Shown here piece by piece: positions 16,221-25,706 of a DNA stretch of 64,000 nucleotides. Made by a program: the position numbers and the translations under genes. The stretch is from positions 124,001 through 188,000 of the forward strand of contig VXNY01000029.1 in assembly GCA_009840305.1 (NCBI GenBank), given 5' to 3'. This DNA comes from Gammaproteobacteria bacterium. GTDB lineage: Bacteria > Pseudomonadota > Gammaproteobacteria > Pseudomonadales > Azotimanducaceae. The notes below the pieces were generated by a model, which saw only the letters and a program-made list of their open reading frames with translations, was not told the DNA's origin and ran no database searches. Position 1 is the stretch's first letter, and each line of letters starts with the position of its first letter.

Positions 16221-18084
16221 TCAAATTGTTCGCATCGTAACCCTTATCGCAGGAATTCTCATTGGTTTCGGTATCGCATGGGGAATTCTTTTTCTGTCAA
16301 AGGAACGGGAGAGCACTGAGCCAATTCGGACAAACAACTTAGAAGAGTCCTCTTCCAATGACGTAAACGTAGAAAAGGAGAGTACCAGCAATTCAAAGCT
16401 GAGTGAACCTCTCGTGATCCCAGACGATATCACCCAACTCGATATACCTCAAGGTCTGTTCGATCAAAAGCACGCAATTGCGAACTGGGTGGCGTCTCTG
16501 GACGAAGATCAGATTCTGAACTGGCTAGAACAATCCACACAGCCAGAATGGAACGTATCAACGACGTTCCGTACGGAATTTCAAACCGCATTAGTCCAAA
16601 AACTGTCACAGAGTTCGCCGGAAAAAGCGCTCAAATTCGCGGCAGCGAGAATCGAACCTGTCCGAGCAAATTTAGGTTCAATTGTTATCTCTGAATGGGC
16701 GACAAGCGATCTAGACAGAGCGATCAATTACGTGAAAACTACGACATCGTTAACTTTGCTCGACAGGTCTTGGGTTTTGCACAGTATTCTGCAATCGCAA
16801 GTTGGTTTGACGTTGGAGCAACAAAAAGAAATTGCACGGGAGTTGGGAGATGAGGCATACGCTATTACGTTTTATTTTCAATCACTCCTCACTACCAAAA
16901 TTGACGACCCCGAGAAACTTTGGTATGAAATCGTGGAGCTTGCAGAATCGGAAAACCGTCAACACACTGACACCCTCGAAGCTGTGGCTCAGACGTGGAT
17001 AGAGCGAGATGGATTACAGATTCTTGATGAAGTTACAGCATCAATTACAGATAAACGCCTTCTTCAATCTGTAACTTTTGGAGTGTTGATGGATCACGCG
17101 GATGTCGAGGAACAAACTGAGGAAGCATTTGAATACACTTTCAAGCTTCACGACGACTTTCCGTGGAAAGGCTTCATTCTGCGCTCGATAATTAGCCAGT
17201 GGGCAAGATATGATCACATGGCTGTGTTGAATCGAGCGGAGACACTCCCGCCAAGTAGTTACCGACAAGACATGATTGAGGACGGCTATAGGGAAAAGGC
17301 GAGGATTGAACCGAAGCAAACACTTGAGAATCTAGATTCCTTACCGCCGGGGATTCTAGAGTCAATCAGTCAAACTGCAATACGAGAACTAACTAAAAAG
17401 TCACCAACCGACGCGGTAAGCGTAGTGCTAAGGATCGAAGACAAAAAATTACAGCAAGAGTTAGCTACAAGTCTCGTCTATACTTGGAGAAATGAAGATC
17501 TTGACGCAACGAAGAATTGGATACTGAGTCTACCTACCGATGAACCACTTCGTGATGCCTTGCTCGCGCCGCTCGCGAATTCTTTGACTGAGACTGATCC
17601 TCGGCTCGCCTTTGAGATAGCGCTCCAGCAATCTTTACAACAAAATGGAGAAAACTTGAGAGGACATGAGGCGAGCGTTGTTCGGCGGATTGCGCAAACC
17701 GATATCGACCTTGCAATCGAACTATTGCCAAACGTGCGAGAAGAATCGAGATTTTCAACTTACAGAGGGGTCACTGATACGTTGATTGGGAACGGTGATA
17801 GCAAAAAGGCGATAGGACTTGTTAACGATTTGACAACAGAAGAACAGAGTCAATTTGTTCGGGAATCACTTTGGAGTTGGATCCAAAAAGACGCTGAAGG
17901 ATTGAAGAATAGTATCGGTGACCTAGAACAGGAGGAGACACGCATGTTTTTCGTCCAGGCGATGATTGGATTGAATGACGAAACTAAAGCATACGACGCC
18001 AAGGATCTTCAAATCTTAGAGGAATACTTACCCGAGAGCGTCAGGGAAGCGATGAAACAATTCGAAGCGGAGTCCTCACAATAA
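16213..18084 (+). CDS. Membrane-anchored helical-repeat protein, family member 4
   Basis: 623 residues from ATG 16213. A hydrophobic segment spans about residues 5-26 (VRIVTLIAGILIGFGIAWGI), followed by KERE, an acidic Ser/Asn-rich linker, then helical repeats to the end. Units include SSPEKALKFA, WATSDLDRAINYV, WARYDHMAVLNRA, KSPTDAVSVV, WRNEDLDATKNWI and TETDPRLAFEIAL. The C-terminal signature is degenerate (DLQILEEYLPESV). One motif, ARELGDEAYA, matches LALEFGHESIG in member 2 and ALDLGSEQHA in member 5, so these three may form a subgroup. It is the first gene of a tandem pair with member 5. Confidence 0.9.
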   Translation: MNSQIVRIVTLIAGILIGFGIAWGILFLSKERESTEPIRTNNLEESSSNDVNVEKESTSNSKLSEPLVIPDDITQLDIPQGLFDQKHAIANWVASLDEDQILNWLEQSTQPEWNVSTTFRTEFQTALVQKLSQSSPEKALKFAAARIEPVRANLGSIVISEWATSDLDRAINYVKTTTSLTLLDRSWVLHSILQSQVGLTLEQQKEIARELGDEAYAITFYFQSLLTTKIDDPEKLWYEIVELAESENRQHTDTLEAVAQTWIERDGLQILDEVTASITDKRLLQSVTFGVLMDHADVEEQTEEAFEYTFKLHDDFPWKGFILRSIISQWARYDHMAVLNRAETLPPSSYRQDMIEDGYREKARIEPKQTLENLDSLPPGILESISQTAIRELTKKSPTDAVSVVLRIEDKKLQQELATSLVYTWRNEDLDATKNWILSLPTDEPLRDALLAPLANSLTETDPRLAFEIALQQSLQQNGENLRGHEASVVRRIAQTDIDLAIELLPNVREESRFSTYRGVTDTLIGNGDSKKAIGLVNDLTTEEQSQFVRESLWSWIQKDAEGLKNSIGDLEQEETRMFFVQAMIGLNDETKAYDAKDLQILEEYLPESVREAMKQFEAESSQ

Positions 18085-18193
18085 TGTCATACGACCGAAA
18101 CGACGACGCTTTCATTGCAGTTCTCAAGACCAGATCAACTTACAGTTTTCAAAAGTGGATAACCGTATCGCAAGAGGGGGCGAATTGACTTCA

Positions 18194-20128
18194 ATGAAAC
18201 GACCACCAATTATCGTTCAACTCCTGTTTCTTTCAGGAATCCTCTTAGGAGTGAGTGGTGCTTTTATGTTCGAGATCTTTACGTCGTCGAACAGTTCCGC
18301 TGAAGTTTCGTCGTTGAAAAACGGAAATTCACAACCGACGGAGATCGAACATTCGACCGGACTGGAATCTCAAGGAGACGCCAGTGTCCATGTGGAAAGA
18401 TTCGAGGAAATTTTGGCTGCATCCCATGACAAGAACTCGGTTGAACTCAAAGCGACTGTCCTTTCGTTTGTGGCAGACGCACCTCAAAGTAGTGTGGGTG
18501 CGCTTTTAGATCTGCTAACAGAAGAGTCTTTCGTACACTCGACACGCGTAAAGCAAGAGCTTCAGAGGGCACTCTTGGAAAAATTAGCTACAACTCATCC
18601 TCGAGAAGCATTAGGTTTCGCAGTGGAAAATGACGTCCCGCAACAACTGGGGACAATGTCATCCGTAGCTTCAACGTCGCTGTCTCTCAGATTCGCGTTG
18701 CCGCCTTCCGCTCCAGCTCCAGCTTCATTCGTAACAACGGTCTTCAATGTTTGGTCGTCTCGCGATCAAGAAGAAGCTATTGCGCGTGCTCACGAATTAG
18801 ATGAGCCAAATCGGAAGTTAGCACTCGCCGGCATTCTTAATGCTTACGCTGGAAGATCGTTTGAAGAGTTACGAAAAATCGCTTTAGACCTAGGAAGCGA
18901 ACAACACGCGACAGATGCATATCTAGCTTCTTTTAATACTGAACACTTGGCAGACCCTAGGACTGCTTGGACGAACGTGAATCCGCTTGCCAGTACTCGC
19001 AATCTCCCTCATGAATGGGTGTTGAAAAACGTTGCGTTACAGTGGTATGAGCGAGAAGGGGTAAGCATTGTGGACGAAATACAAGAGTCTGAAGCTTCGT
19101 CCAGTGTGAAATCAGAAACCACTAGACTTGTACTCTGGCACGCGGTAGAAGACACCCCGGAAGATGCCTTTAGACTAGCGCTCAAGATTCCTATTGATAT
19201 GCGCTTGGGTATGCCGTATGTTCACGATGTTGTTAGAGCGTGGGCTAACATTGACCCGCAAGCAGCGTATAACATTTTGGACGAAGTCGACGATCCTTTC
19301 TTGCTTGACATATTACCCAGAGCTGTAGTCAATACCTGGGCTTGGAATGATCCAAATTACGTTTTGGACAACATTAAGGACTTTCCACCCGATCTCCAGG
19401 ACACGGCAACGGCAAGCGCAATCGGATCAATCGCTGTGAATGCGCCGCTTGAAGGGGCTGAACGTGCTCTTGAAATTTCGAATCCAAACGCTCGATCTCG
19501 AGCACTTAGTCATGTGATCAGTATCTGGATACAGCAAGACGTAGACTCAGCTGTGAATTGGGTCGAGTCTGCAGAAACAACTGCTCGACAACGGTTCGAG
19601 TTAGTTGATAAGCTAACAAGTTGGCTTGTGTCGGACGATCCAATCCGAGCGTTTGATATCGCTCGAAAAGAGAGTGCATTAGGTTGGAATGACACGGGAC
19701 TAGAGTCAGATATAGTCCGTTCTATTGCTCAATACGAAGGAGTTGAGCTCGCCCTTGAAATACTCCCTCGGGTGCGTGAAGGAAAGACTCGAGCAGTAGC
19801 TTCAGCACATGTTGCCGAGACGATGATCAATAACGGAGACACTACTCGAGCACTAACCATTGGCCTCGATTTGCCGCCGTCAGAACAGGAAGTGTACTTT
19901 CCCAGCATTGCGGACACGTGGGTGGATGTAGACCCGGGTAGCTTGCTCGAAGCGATCGAGAAAATTCCTGCTACAGAGCTTCGTTCCAAAGTTGCTCTAA
20001 AACTATTCGAAGAGCAGCGAGTAAATAATTACACCGTAGCGCCAGTTGACAAGTTAACCTCGTCACAGGTTGAAATTCTTAAGCAGCATTTAACCGATGA
20101 GGATCGAGCTACGATAGACAAACAGTAA
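18194..20128 (+). CDS. Membrane-anchored helical-repeat protein, family member 5
   Basis: About 644 residues from ATG 18194 (MKRPPIIVQLL). Alternatives in frame are TTG 18185, which is close behind an AGAGGGGG sequence, and GTG 18155. A basic start and a hydrophobic segment (about residues 5-27) precede a Ser/Glu-rich linker and then the repeats: TTHPREALGFA, WSSRDQEEAIARA, WANIDPQAAYNIL, WAWNDPNYVLDNI, QQDVDSAVNWV, SDDPIRAFDIA. The C-terminal block has GLE, EILPRVREG, then LTSSQVEILKQHL. A low-complexity Pro/Ala stretch (PPSAPAPASF) near residue 180 is not shared with the others. It lies 109 nt behind member 4 and is likely co-transcribed. Confidence 0.9.
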   Translation: MKRPPIIVQLLFLSGILLGVSGAFMFEIFTSSNSSAEVSSLKNGNSQPTEIEHSTGLESQGDASVHVERFEEILAASHDKNSVELKATVLSFVADAPQSSVGALLDLLTEESFVHSTRVKQELQRALLEKLATTHPREALGFAVENDVPQQLGTMSSVASTSLSLRFALPPSAPAPASFVTTVFNVWSSRDQEEAIARAHELDEPNRKLALAGILNAYAGRSFEELRKIALDLGSEQHATDAYLASFNTEHLADPRTAWTNVNPLASTRNLPHEWVLKNVALQWYEREGVSIVDEIQESEASSSVKSETTRLVLWHAVEDTPEDAFRLALKIPIDMRLGMPYVHDVVRAWANIDPQAAYNILDEVDDPFLLDILPRAVVNTWAWNDPNYVLDNIKDFPPDLQDTATASAIGSIAVNAPLEGAERALEISNPNARSRALSHVISIWIQQDVDSAVNWVESAETTARQRFELVDKLTSWLVSDDPIRAFDIARKESALGWNDTGLESDIVRSIAQYEGVELALEILPRVREGKTRAVASAHVAETMINNGDTTRALTIGLDLPPSEQEVYFPSIADTWVDVDPGSLLEAIEKIPATELRSKVALKLFEEQRVNNYTVAPVDKLTSSQVEILKQHLTDEDRATIDKQ

Positions 20129-20297
20129 CTGTTTTCACTCGTTCGATTTAGTATTCGCTTAAACAGTTCACGAAAGCTAGAATTTCGTATCAAACAGTTT
20201 CCATCCGACAGAAGAGTTCTTTTCTGCCTAGCTGTGAATTCACTAAAAAAATTTGTAGACTTGATCCAAGGACTGTCAACTGACAAACATTTGAACG

Positions 20298-21707
20298 ATG
20301 ATTAGACGACGAACTAAGATTGTCTGTACCGTTGGACCTGCTTCCAACGATTGGGACACCATGCGCGCTATGCAGGAAGCGGGGATGGATGCTGTGCGAA
20401 TCAATATGTCGCATGCGACCCAAGAAGATGCCTCACGTTGTGTCGACATCGTCAACAGATTAAATCATGAGTTACGGTATCCAATACCAATCATGCTGGA
20501 CACCAATGGACCCGAAATTCGTACTGGTATGCTGTCCGAACCCTTACTGCTAAAACAAGGGCAGCTAGTCGTTGTGAGTGGATCCGAGAAACCGGAAGGA
20601 CTCGAAAATCTGCCTGTGATCCAAGTTGGATATCCGAGATTTGAAGGTACTGTACGAGTAGGCGACACGATTCGGTTCGACAACGGTCTGATTAATCTCA
20701 GAGTCAAAGATAAGACTGATCAAGGATTGATGTGTCGTGTCTTAGACGGCGGCAAATTAGGTAGTCGTAAACACGTAAATCTACCTGGTGTATTTGTGGA
20801 ATTACCGGCCATATCTGCAAAAGATGAAGAAGATGTCAAGTTTGCCAAGGAACACGATGTTAGTTTTATAGCCCAATCGTTCGTTCGCTCTCCTAGTGAC
20901 ATTCAAGCTATGCGGAGTCTTTTGGGAGAGTCGCATCAATGGGTGAAGGTAATTGCGAAAATCGAAAACCAAGAAGGGGTTCGAGAGGTTGAGTCGATTG
21001 CCTCGGCATCCGACGCGCTCATGGTTGCGCGCGGAGATCTCGGGATCGAAACCGACATTTCCGCGCTACCGCGCTTACAGCGAAACCTAGTTCAAACCAC
21101 ACTTAAACTAGGTCGCCGTTGCCTGATCGCGACACATTTATTAGAATCGATGGTCGAAAATCCAATCCCTACGCGAGCTGAGACAATCGATGTTGCGAAT
21201 GCTGTATATGAAGGCGTGGACGCGGTAATACTCTCAGCAGAAACCAGTGTTGGTCAACGACCGGCTGTGGCGGTTCAACAACTCCGACGGATTATTGAAG
21301 AGAGTGAACAAGCACCAGGGCTAGACTTCTCTCAAGCGTTGGTAACCAACGATGTAAAACAGAATGTCGCTTGGTCCGCGGTAGAGCTTGCAGAACGTAT
21401 TAACGCGTCTGGAATCATGGTGGTAACTCGTTCCGGTTACATGGCCGATCTGGTCACGAATTGCGCTCCTCTCCAGGTTCCTATTCTCGCGTTTAGCAAC
21501 TCGATGAAAACACGTACTAGACTGATGGTCAATCGAGGTGTATATACCCATAGCATTCCATTTGATTCAGATCCGGAAAAGACTATTCAGACTGCGTTGC
21601 AGGTGCTCGCGGAACGAGAAAAAGTACAACCGAGCGATCGCTTTGTTCTAGTTAGTGATGTATTGAGTCACTCTGGGGTCGAGTCGATCCAAATTCGACA
21701 GATTTGA
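20298..21707 (+). CDS. pyk: Pyruvate kinase
   Basis: 469 residues from ATG 20298. It converts phosphoenolpyruvate and ADP to pyruvate and ATP in glycolysis, in the cytoplasm. Family hallmarks in order: the N-terminal RRTKIVCTVGPAS, MLDTNGPEIRTG, the catalytic-site signature VIAKIENQEGV (Lys plus metal-binding Glu), MVARGDLGIE, and LESMVENPIPTRAE with the TRAE motif, then a C-terminal alpha/beta regulatory domain. Length is normal for a bacterial type I enzyme. It is convergent with the TauE/SafE gene, only 6 nt apart. Confidence 0.97.
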   Translation: MIRRRTKIVCTVGPASNDWDTMRAMQEAGMDAVRINMSHATQEDASRCVDIVNRLNHELRYPIPIMLDTNGPEIRTGMLSEPLLLKQGQLVVVSGSEKPEGLENLPVIQVGYPRFEGTVRVGDTIRFDNGLINLRVKDKTDQGLMCRVLDGGKLGSRKHVNLPGVFVELPAISAKDEEDVKFAKEHDVSFIAQSFVRSPSDIQAMRSLLGESHQWVKVIAKIENQEGVREVESIASASDALMVARGDLGIETDISALPRLQRNLVQTTLKLGRRCLIATHLLESMVENPIPTRAETIDVANAVYEGVDAVILSAETSVGQRPAVAVQQLRRIIEESEQAPGLDFSQALVTNDVKQNVAWSAVELAERINASGIMVVTRSGYMADLVTNCAPLQVPILAFSNSMKTRTRLMVNRGVYTHSIPFDSDPEKTIQTALQVLAEREKVQPSDRFVLVSDVLSHSGVESIQIRQI

Positions 21708-21713
21708 CCTCGG

Positions 21714-22547
21714 TTACGCAATCAGGATCGTGTAGTACAACCTCAACGATACGATCATCATAAGTACTCCAAAGATTCGCATAAACAACAATTTCGACAG
21801 TTTTTGACCGAGCCTAACTCCTAGGGGTGCGAAGACCGTACTCATGAGTACGATAGGGATGAGTGCTCGGAGATACACGTAACCGAATGAATTTGGTACA
21901 TTCAAGTGGAAACCTGTGATCACATAACCGGTTGTCGCAAACATAGACAAGAAAAACGCGCCTACGCTTGCTGTCGCAGTGGCTTGCGGGACCGGAGTTT
22001 TATACGTTAATAGTGAAGGGACCATCACAGGGCCACCTCCTAAGCCTGCGAGTCCGCACACTAGACCACCGCTCGAGGTCAAGGTGAAGGGAATCCATTT
22101 TTTGGGAGCAGCACTTTTAACTTTAGGCAACCTGTTTAAAAGCATGACAGTCGCTAGCACGAGGATTACAGTTGCTACAATTGATTTGAGGTATTGAACG
22201 GGAATGTACTGTGCAATGAGGCTCGCAACGAGCGCGCCGAGCACTAGGCACGGCACCCAAAGTTGTACTAAGCTCCAGTTGATCGTTCTACGGCGATAGT
22301 GTACAACCGCTGCGGTACCAGTTGTGAAGATAATAGAAGCCATAGAAGTACCTACCGCGAAGAGTACAAGGCTGTTACTGGGGAGTACAGGTTTATCAAA
22401 GACACGGAGCCCCTCAAAAACGAAGATGAGACCAGGTACTACAATCACTCCACCACCAACTCCTAGCATGCCCGCTAGCAAACCAGCGGAAGCACCAAGG
22501 AGGAGATAGATGAAGATTTCTATGAATGGATCCAAGAAGGACCTCAA
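21714..22547 (-). CDS. TauE/SafE (TSUP) family membrane permease
   Basis: 277 residues with about eight predicted membrane segments. The family exports or imports small organosulfur or organic acid anions such as sulfite, taurine derivatives or sulfoacetate. Two glycine-rich repeats characteristic of the two-fold fold are visible: LLAGMLGVGGGVIVVPGL in the first half and CGLAGLGGGPVMVPSLL in the second. The substrate cannot be predicted. It diverges from the MORN gene at 22583 with only 35 bp between them, so their promoters must overlap. Confidence 0.9.
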   Translation of the reverse strand: MRSFLDPFIEIFIYLLLGASAGLLAGMLGVGGGVIVVPGLIFVFEGLRVFDKPVLPSNSLVLFAVGTSMASIIFTTGTAAVVHYRRRTINWSLVQLWVPCLVLGALVASLIAQYIPVQYLKSIVATVILVLATVMLLNRLPKVKSAAPKKWIPFTLTSSGGLVCGLAGLGGGPVMVPSLLTYKTPVPQATATASVGAFFLSMFATTGYVITGFHLNVPNSFGYVYLRALIPIVLMSTVFAPLGVRLGQKLSKLLFMRIFGVLMMIVSLRLYYTILIA

Positions 22548-22582
22548 AGTGACAAAAAAAGAAGAAAGTTTACAGAAATAAG

Positions 22583-23467
22583 ATGATGGAGAGAATATTG
22601 TTGAAAAATAATCGACGGAAACGAACTCTTTCCGTGGTTTTAGTTGGCTCTTTGATACTGTTCGGAGTCTTGGTGATTGCGAGAACCATAGAGCGCGAAA
22701 TCATTGATGAAGAGGGAAACCGATATGTGGGCGATACTGTTGACGGGCAAATTCATGGAGAAGGACGATTTGAATGGGCTGACGGTTCGTCCTATGAAGG
22801 AGATTTCAAGAACGGAGAGGTACACGGGGAAGGAACGATGCTGTACGTTGACGGTTCGAAGTATTCAGGGACGTTCAATCGAGGCGAACGGCATGGCTAC
22901 GGTGTGCTAACGCTCAACGATGGCGATGTGTATGTAGGTACTTTCGTGTCGGACAAGATTTCAGGGGAGGGTGAATGGACATCGGAGTCAAAAGGGGAAT
23001 CGTACCGAGGATTGTGGAAAGACGGAAAACGACACGGTACGGGCGTACTGACGTGGGAGGACGGATCGCAATATACGGGATTTTTTTTGAATAATCAAAG
23101 ATTTGGATTTGGTGAACAAGTCAACACCGACGGGCAAAAGTATCTGGGCCACTTTAAATCCAATTTGAAACATGGCGATGGAATATTGGAAATAGATCAG
23201 CAAACGAAACGCTTTCAGTCGTGGGAACAGGGTCAGTTAATGGTCGATGAAGAAATAAAGGAAGTCGAAAACTGTGCATTAACAGTAGAAGGGAGTCCCT
23301 GGATGTTTGTTGGTGATGAGTGCGTAGATGGTCTCGCGCACGGGACTGGTCGCGCCGTCGCGCTTGATGGATCTGCGTATGTCAATCTCGGAACTTTCGT
23401 GCTCGGTAGCCTTATCAAGGGCGTAGTTCTACCGATGACATTGCCAGAAGAGTTTGATGATTCTTGA
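22583..23467 (+). CDS. MORN-repeat protein with N-terminal membrane anchor
   Basis: 294 residues. A basic start (KNNRRKR) precedes a hydrophobic segment at about residues 15-33. About seven MORN repeats follow, each near 23 residues with the pattern Y-x-G-x-F/W...G-x-G-x2-x-W/L-x-D-G: RFEWADGSSYEGDF, YVDGSKYSGTF, LNDGDVYVGTF, WEDGSQYTGFF. The last about 70 residues are a divergent domain with two cysteines. MORN repeats often bind lipids or proteins and act as membrane-associated scaffolds. The 3' end overlaps the kinase-like gene by 11 nt, so the two are translationally coupled and probably functionally linked. Confidence 0.85.
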   Translation: MMERILLKNNRRKRTLSVVLVGSLILFGVLVIARTIEREIIDEEGNRYVGDTVDGQIHGEGRFEWADGSSYEGDFKNGEVHGEGTMLYVDGSKYSGTFNRGERHGYGVLTLNDGDVYVGTFVSDKISGEGEWTSESKGESYRGLWKDGKRHGTGVLTWEDGSQYTGFFLNNQRFGFGEQVNTDGQKYLGHFKSNLKHGDGILEIDQQTKRFQSWEQGQLMVDEEIKEVENCALTVEGSPWMFVGDECVDGLAHGTGRAVALDGSAYVNLGTFVLGSLIKGVVLPMTLPEEFDDS

Positions 23468-25670
23468 CAGCTACGAAGAGCTAGAAGTTTACCGAGAGGT
23501 AAACGGTTGGATATGTGCGTTAGCACTCGACAAACAGCGACAACAGTCGGTTGCCGTAAATCGACTTTCCCTTGACGCTGAACTATCATCGGAAGCAATT
23601 CAAGAGTACCAAGAGTGTCTACAGCGGCTTCGTGATGATCCACACCCGAGTTTACTAACCGTACTCGAAGTCGGATGTGAAGACAATCAACTTATCGTTG
23701 TCACCGAGTGGTTAGAAGCTGAAGATTTGACAGCGCGTAAAGATCGAGGGATGTCCATCGATCAAATCGTCGCGATGAGTCAAGCAATCGCGAACGCATT
23801 ACAACACCTACACTCGCTTGGAATCGTACATCGAACCATTAGTCCTGAGAGTGTGTTGTTTGAGTCGGTGACGCAATCGGTGCGATTGGACGTGCCACTG
23901 TGGAATTTGAACCCTGCAGGGTCTACTTCTACTGTCGACCAAGCATACTCTGCACCCGAAGTGTTATCGGAGAAACAATTTAGCAACGCTAGTGATGTTT
24001 ATGCAGTTGGTATTTTGTTGTTTTCAACGATTGTTGGTAACTTTCCTTGGACAGACCAAAACGGTGTGCTGCGAATTAGAGCCGAGGAAGACATAGTACC
24101 GAGACTACCACTCTCCCAGCCGACATTACAGCAAGTAGTTGAAGAGATGTTGGCGTTTAAGCCAAGTGCGCGGGCGTTTTCGTATGAGAACTTGTTTGAA
24201 CGTAGCGGAGACGAAATCACCGATTCGATGACCGTTAATGACGTTAGATATCGATCTGGTACGATTGATATTTCGGAAATACAAAGGGTCGCGCGACCAC
24301 TTGACCAGCCAGTGTCCGGTTCCGGAGAGAATCCCTCTAAAAAGTCTCGATTTTGGTTGTACAGCACTGTGATGATTGTTGCTGTTGTGGGTGTTCTAGC
24401 GTCTGTGTACGCATACATTAACTTCGATGGGGTACGGATGCTCTTCTACGAAGTTGGCTTAGTCGATCACCCCGAGCTCAGCGAACGCTGGCGGGAAGCC
24501 GAATCGCTACGGCTAGAACAAACACACAGTCTGATCACTCTGATAGCAGCATACAACAGAGTGCTTGAACTTGATCCTACTCACAACGGCGCGCGTCAGG
24601 CTATCGACAACGAAAAAAGAGAACGGCGAGAAAGTATTGATTCATTGATTAAGGCTGATGAATTTACCGTTGCCCAAACAAAGTTGGATGAATATGTCAC
24701 TGCTGTTCCAGGAGATGCTGAAATAGCGACGCTCGTCACCGAACTAGAGACACGACAAAGACGAGATCGGCTGCTCGCCGATGCTCGTCCGTTGGTCGCA
24801 GCAGGTATGGAAGATCTCGCATCACTTCAGGCTGCGGTCCTTGCTTATCAAACCGTATTGAGATTGTTTCCCGATAGTGAAGAAGCACGGCGACATCTAC
24901 ACGACATAGCGGTCATGTACGCTGAAGCTGCGATTAAAGCAGCTAATGCGTCTGAAACTCAAGCTGCTCGAAATTTTTTCGAGAAAGCCCAGGAAGCGGA
25001 TCCAGACGCGCAGGAGCTAGAAGAAGCTCTTGAGTCGGTAGAACTCGCGGAGTCCTTGGAGACTGAAATCAATACTACGCTGCAACGGGCACATGCATTT
25101 TTTAAGGACGGACGTTTAATCACGCCACCGGACGAGGACAACGCGATGACGACCTATCGACAGGTTCTCGCTCTAGATCCTGACAATGAGGAAGCGCAGA
25201 GTCAAATGGTAGAGATTGAAAAACGATTGCTCGAGCAACATCAAGAGTTACTCGAAGAGAGAGAATTCGGTGCAGAAGCAAATGTAGTACGTGCCGCAGA
25301 ACGGGCTGGAGTCTCTGAAACTACACTTCAAGCCATGACAGATGCCCGAGAGAGTCTTCAGCTAGACATTCAGGACGCGGTAGAGTTATATCGTGAAGCA
25401 CAATCGCTTTTTCAACGTGGCTACATTTCAGAACCTGAGAACGACAACGCGATCGCGGTTCTGAGGAAGGCAGAAGCAAAAGATTCGAAGAATTCTGAGG
25501 TGCAAGCGCTGTTAGATCTGTGTGCGGAACGGACTGCCACCGTTGCACTAGAGGCTTTCAACGCGGGATTAGTAGATCGCGCTAAACAGTACATGGGACT
25601 TGCGCTCAACATCCAACCGATGAATGACGCTTGGTCTCGACAATACCAGCAGTGGATGCAACTTGACTAG
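23457..25670 (+). CDS. Kinase-like protein (probable pseudokinase) with membrane segment and TPR repeats
   Basis: About 737 residues from ATG 23457. The N-terminal 250 residues have a Ser/Thr kinase fold: VAVNRL in place of VAVK, LHSLGIVHRTISPESVLF where HRD-K-P-E-N is expected, DVP where DFG is expected, an intact APE (SAPEV) and the SDVYAVGILLFSTIVGNFPW helix. With the catalytic Lys, Asp and Asn altered it is probably inactive as a kinase. A membrane helix lies at about residues 300-322 (YSTVMIVAVVGVLASVYAYI). The remaining 400 residues are TPR-like repeats (YNRVLELDPTHNGA, YRQVLALDPDNEEA). It may be a scaffold with a cytoplasmic pseudokinase and a periplasmic TPR part. Confidence 0.85.
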   Translation: MILDSYEELEVYREVNGWICALALDKQRQQSVAVNRLSLDAELSSEAIQEYQECLQRLRDDPHPSLLTVLEVGCEDNQLIVVTEWLEAEDLTARKDRGMSIDQIVAMSQAIANALQHLHSLGIVHRTISPESVLFESVTQSVRLDVPLWNLNPAGSTSTVDQAYSAPEVLSEKQFSNASDVYAVGILLFSTIVGNFPWTDQNGVLRIRAEEDIVPRLPLSQPTLQQVVEEMLAFKPSARAFSYENLFERSGDEITDSMTVNDVRYRSGTIDISEIQRVARPLDQPVSGSGENPSKKSRFWLYSTVMIVAVVGVLASVYAYINFDGVRMLFYEVGLVDHPELSERWREAESLRLEQTHSLITLIAAYNRVLELDPTHNGARQAIDNEKRERRESIDSLIKADEFTVAQTKLDEYVTAVPGDAEIATLVTELETRQRRDRLLADARPLVAAGMEDLASLQAAVLAYQTVLRLFPDSEEARRHLHDIAVMYAEAAIKAANASETQAARNFFEKAQEADPDAQELEEALESVELAESLETEINTTLQRAHAFFKDGRLITPPDEDNAMTTYRQVLALDPDNEEAQSQMVEIEKRLLEQHQELLEEREFGAEANVVRAAERAGVSETTLQAMTDARESLQLDIQDAVELYREAQSLFQRGYISEPENDNAIAVLRKAEAKDSKNSEVQALLDLCAERTATVALEAFNAGLVDRAKQYMGLALNIQPMNDAWSRQYQQWMQLD

Positions 25671-25706
25671 TAGTATGCTTCGACACAAACCTCAATTAGT
25701 CTTTTT

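Noticed and set aside
18155-18163. GTGGATAA as a DnaA box
   Set aside because: Single imperfect copy, far from the cluster near hemF; probably chance.
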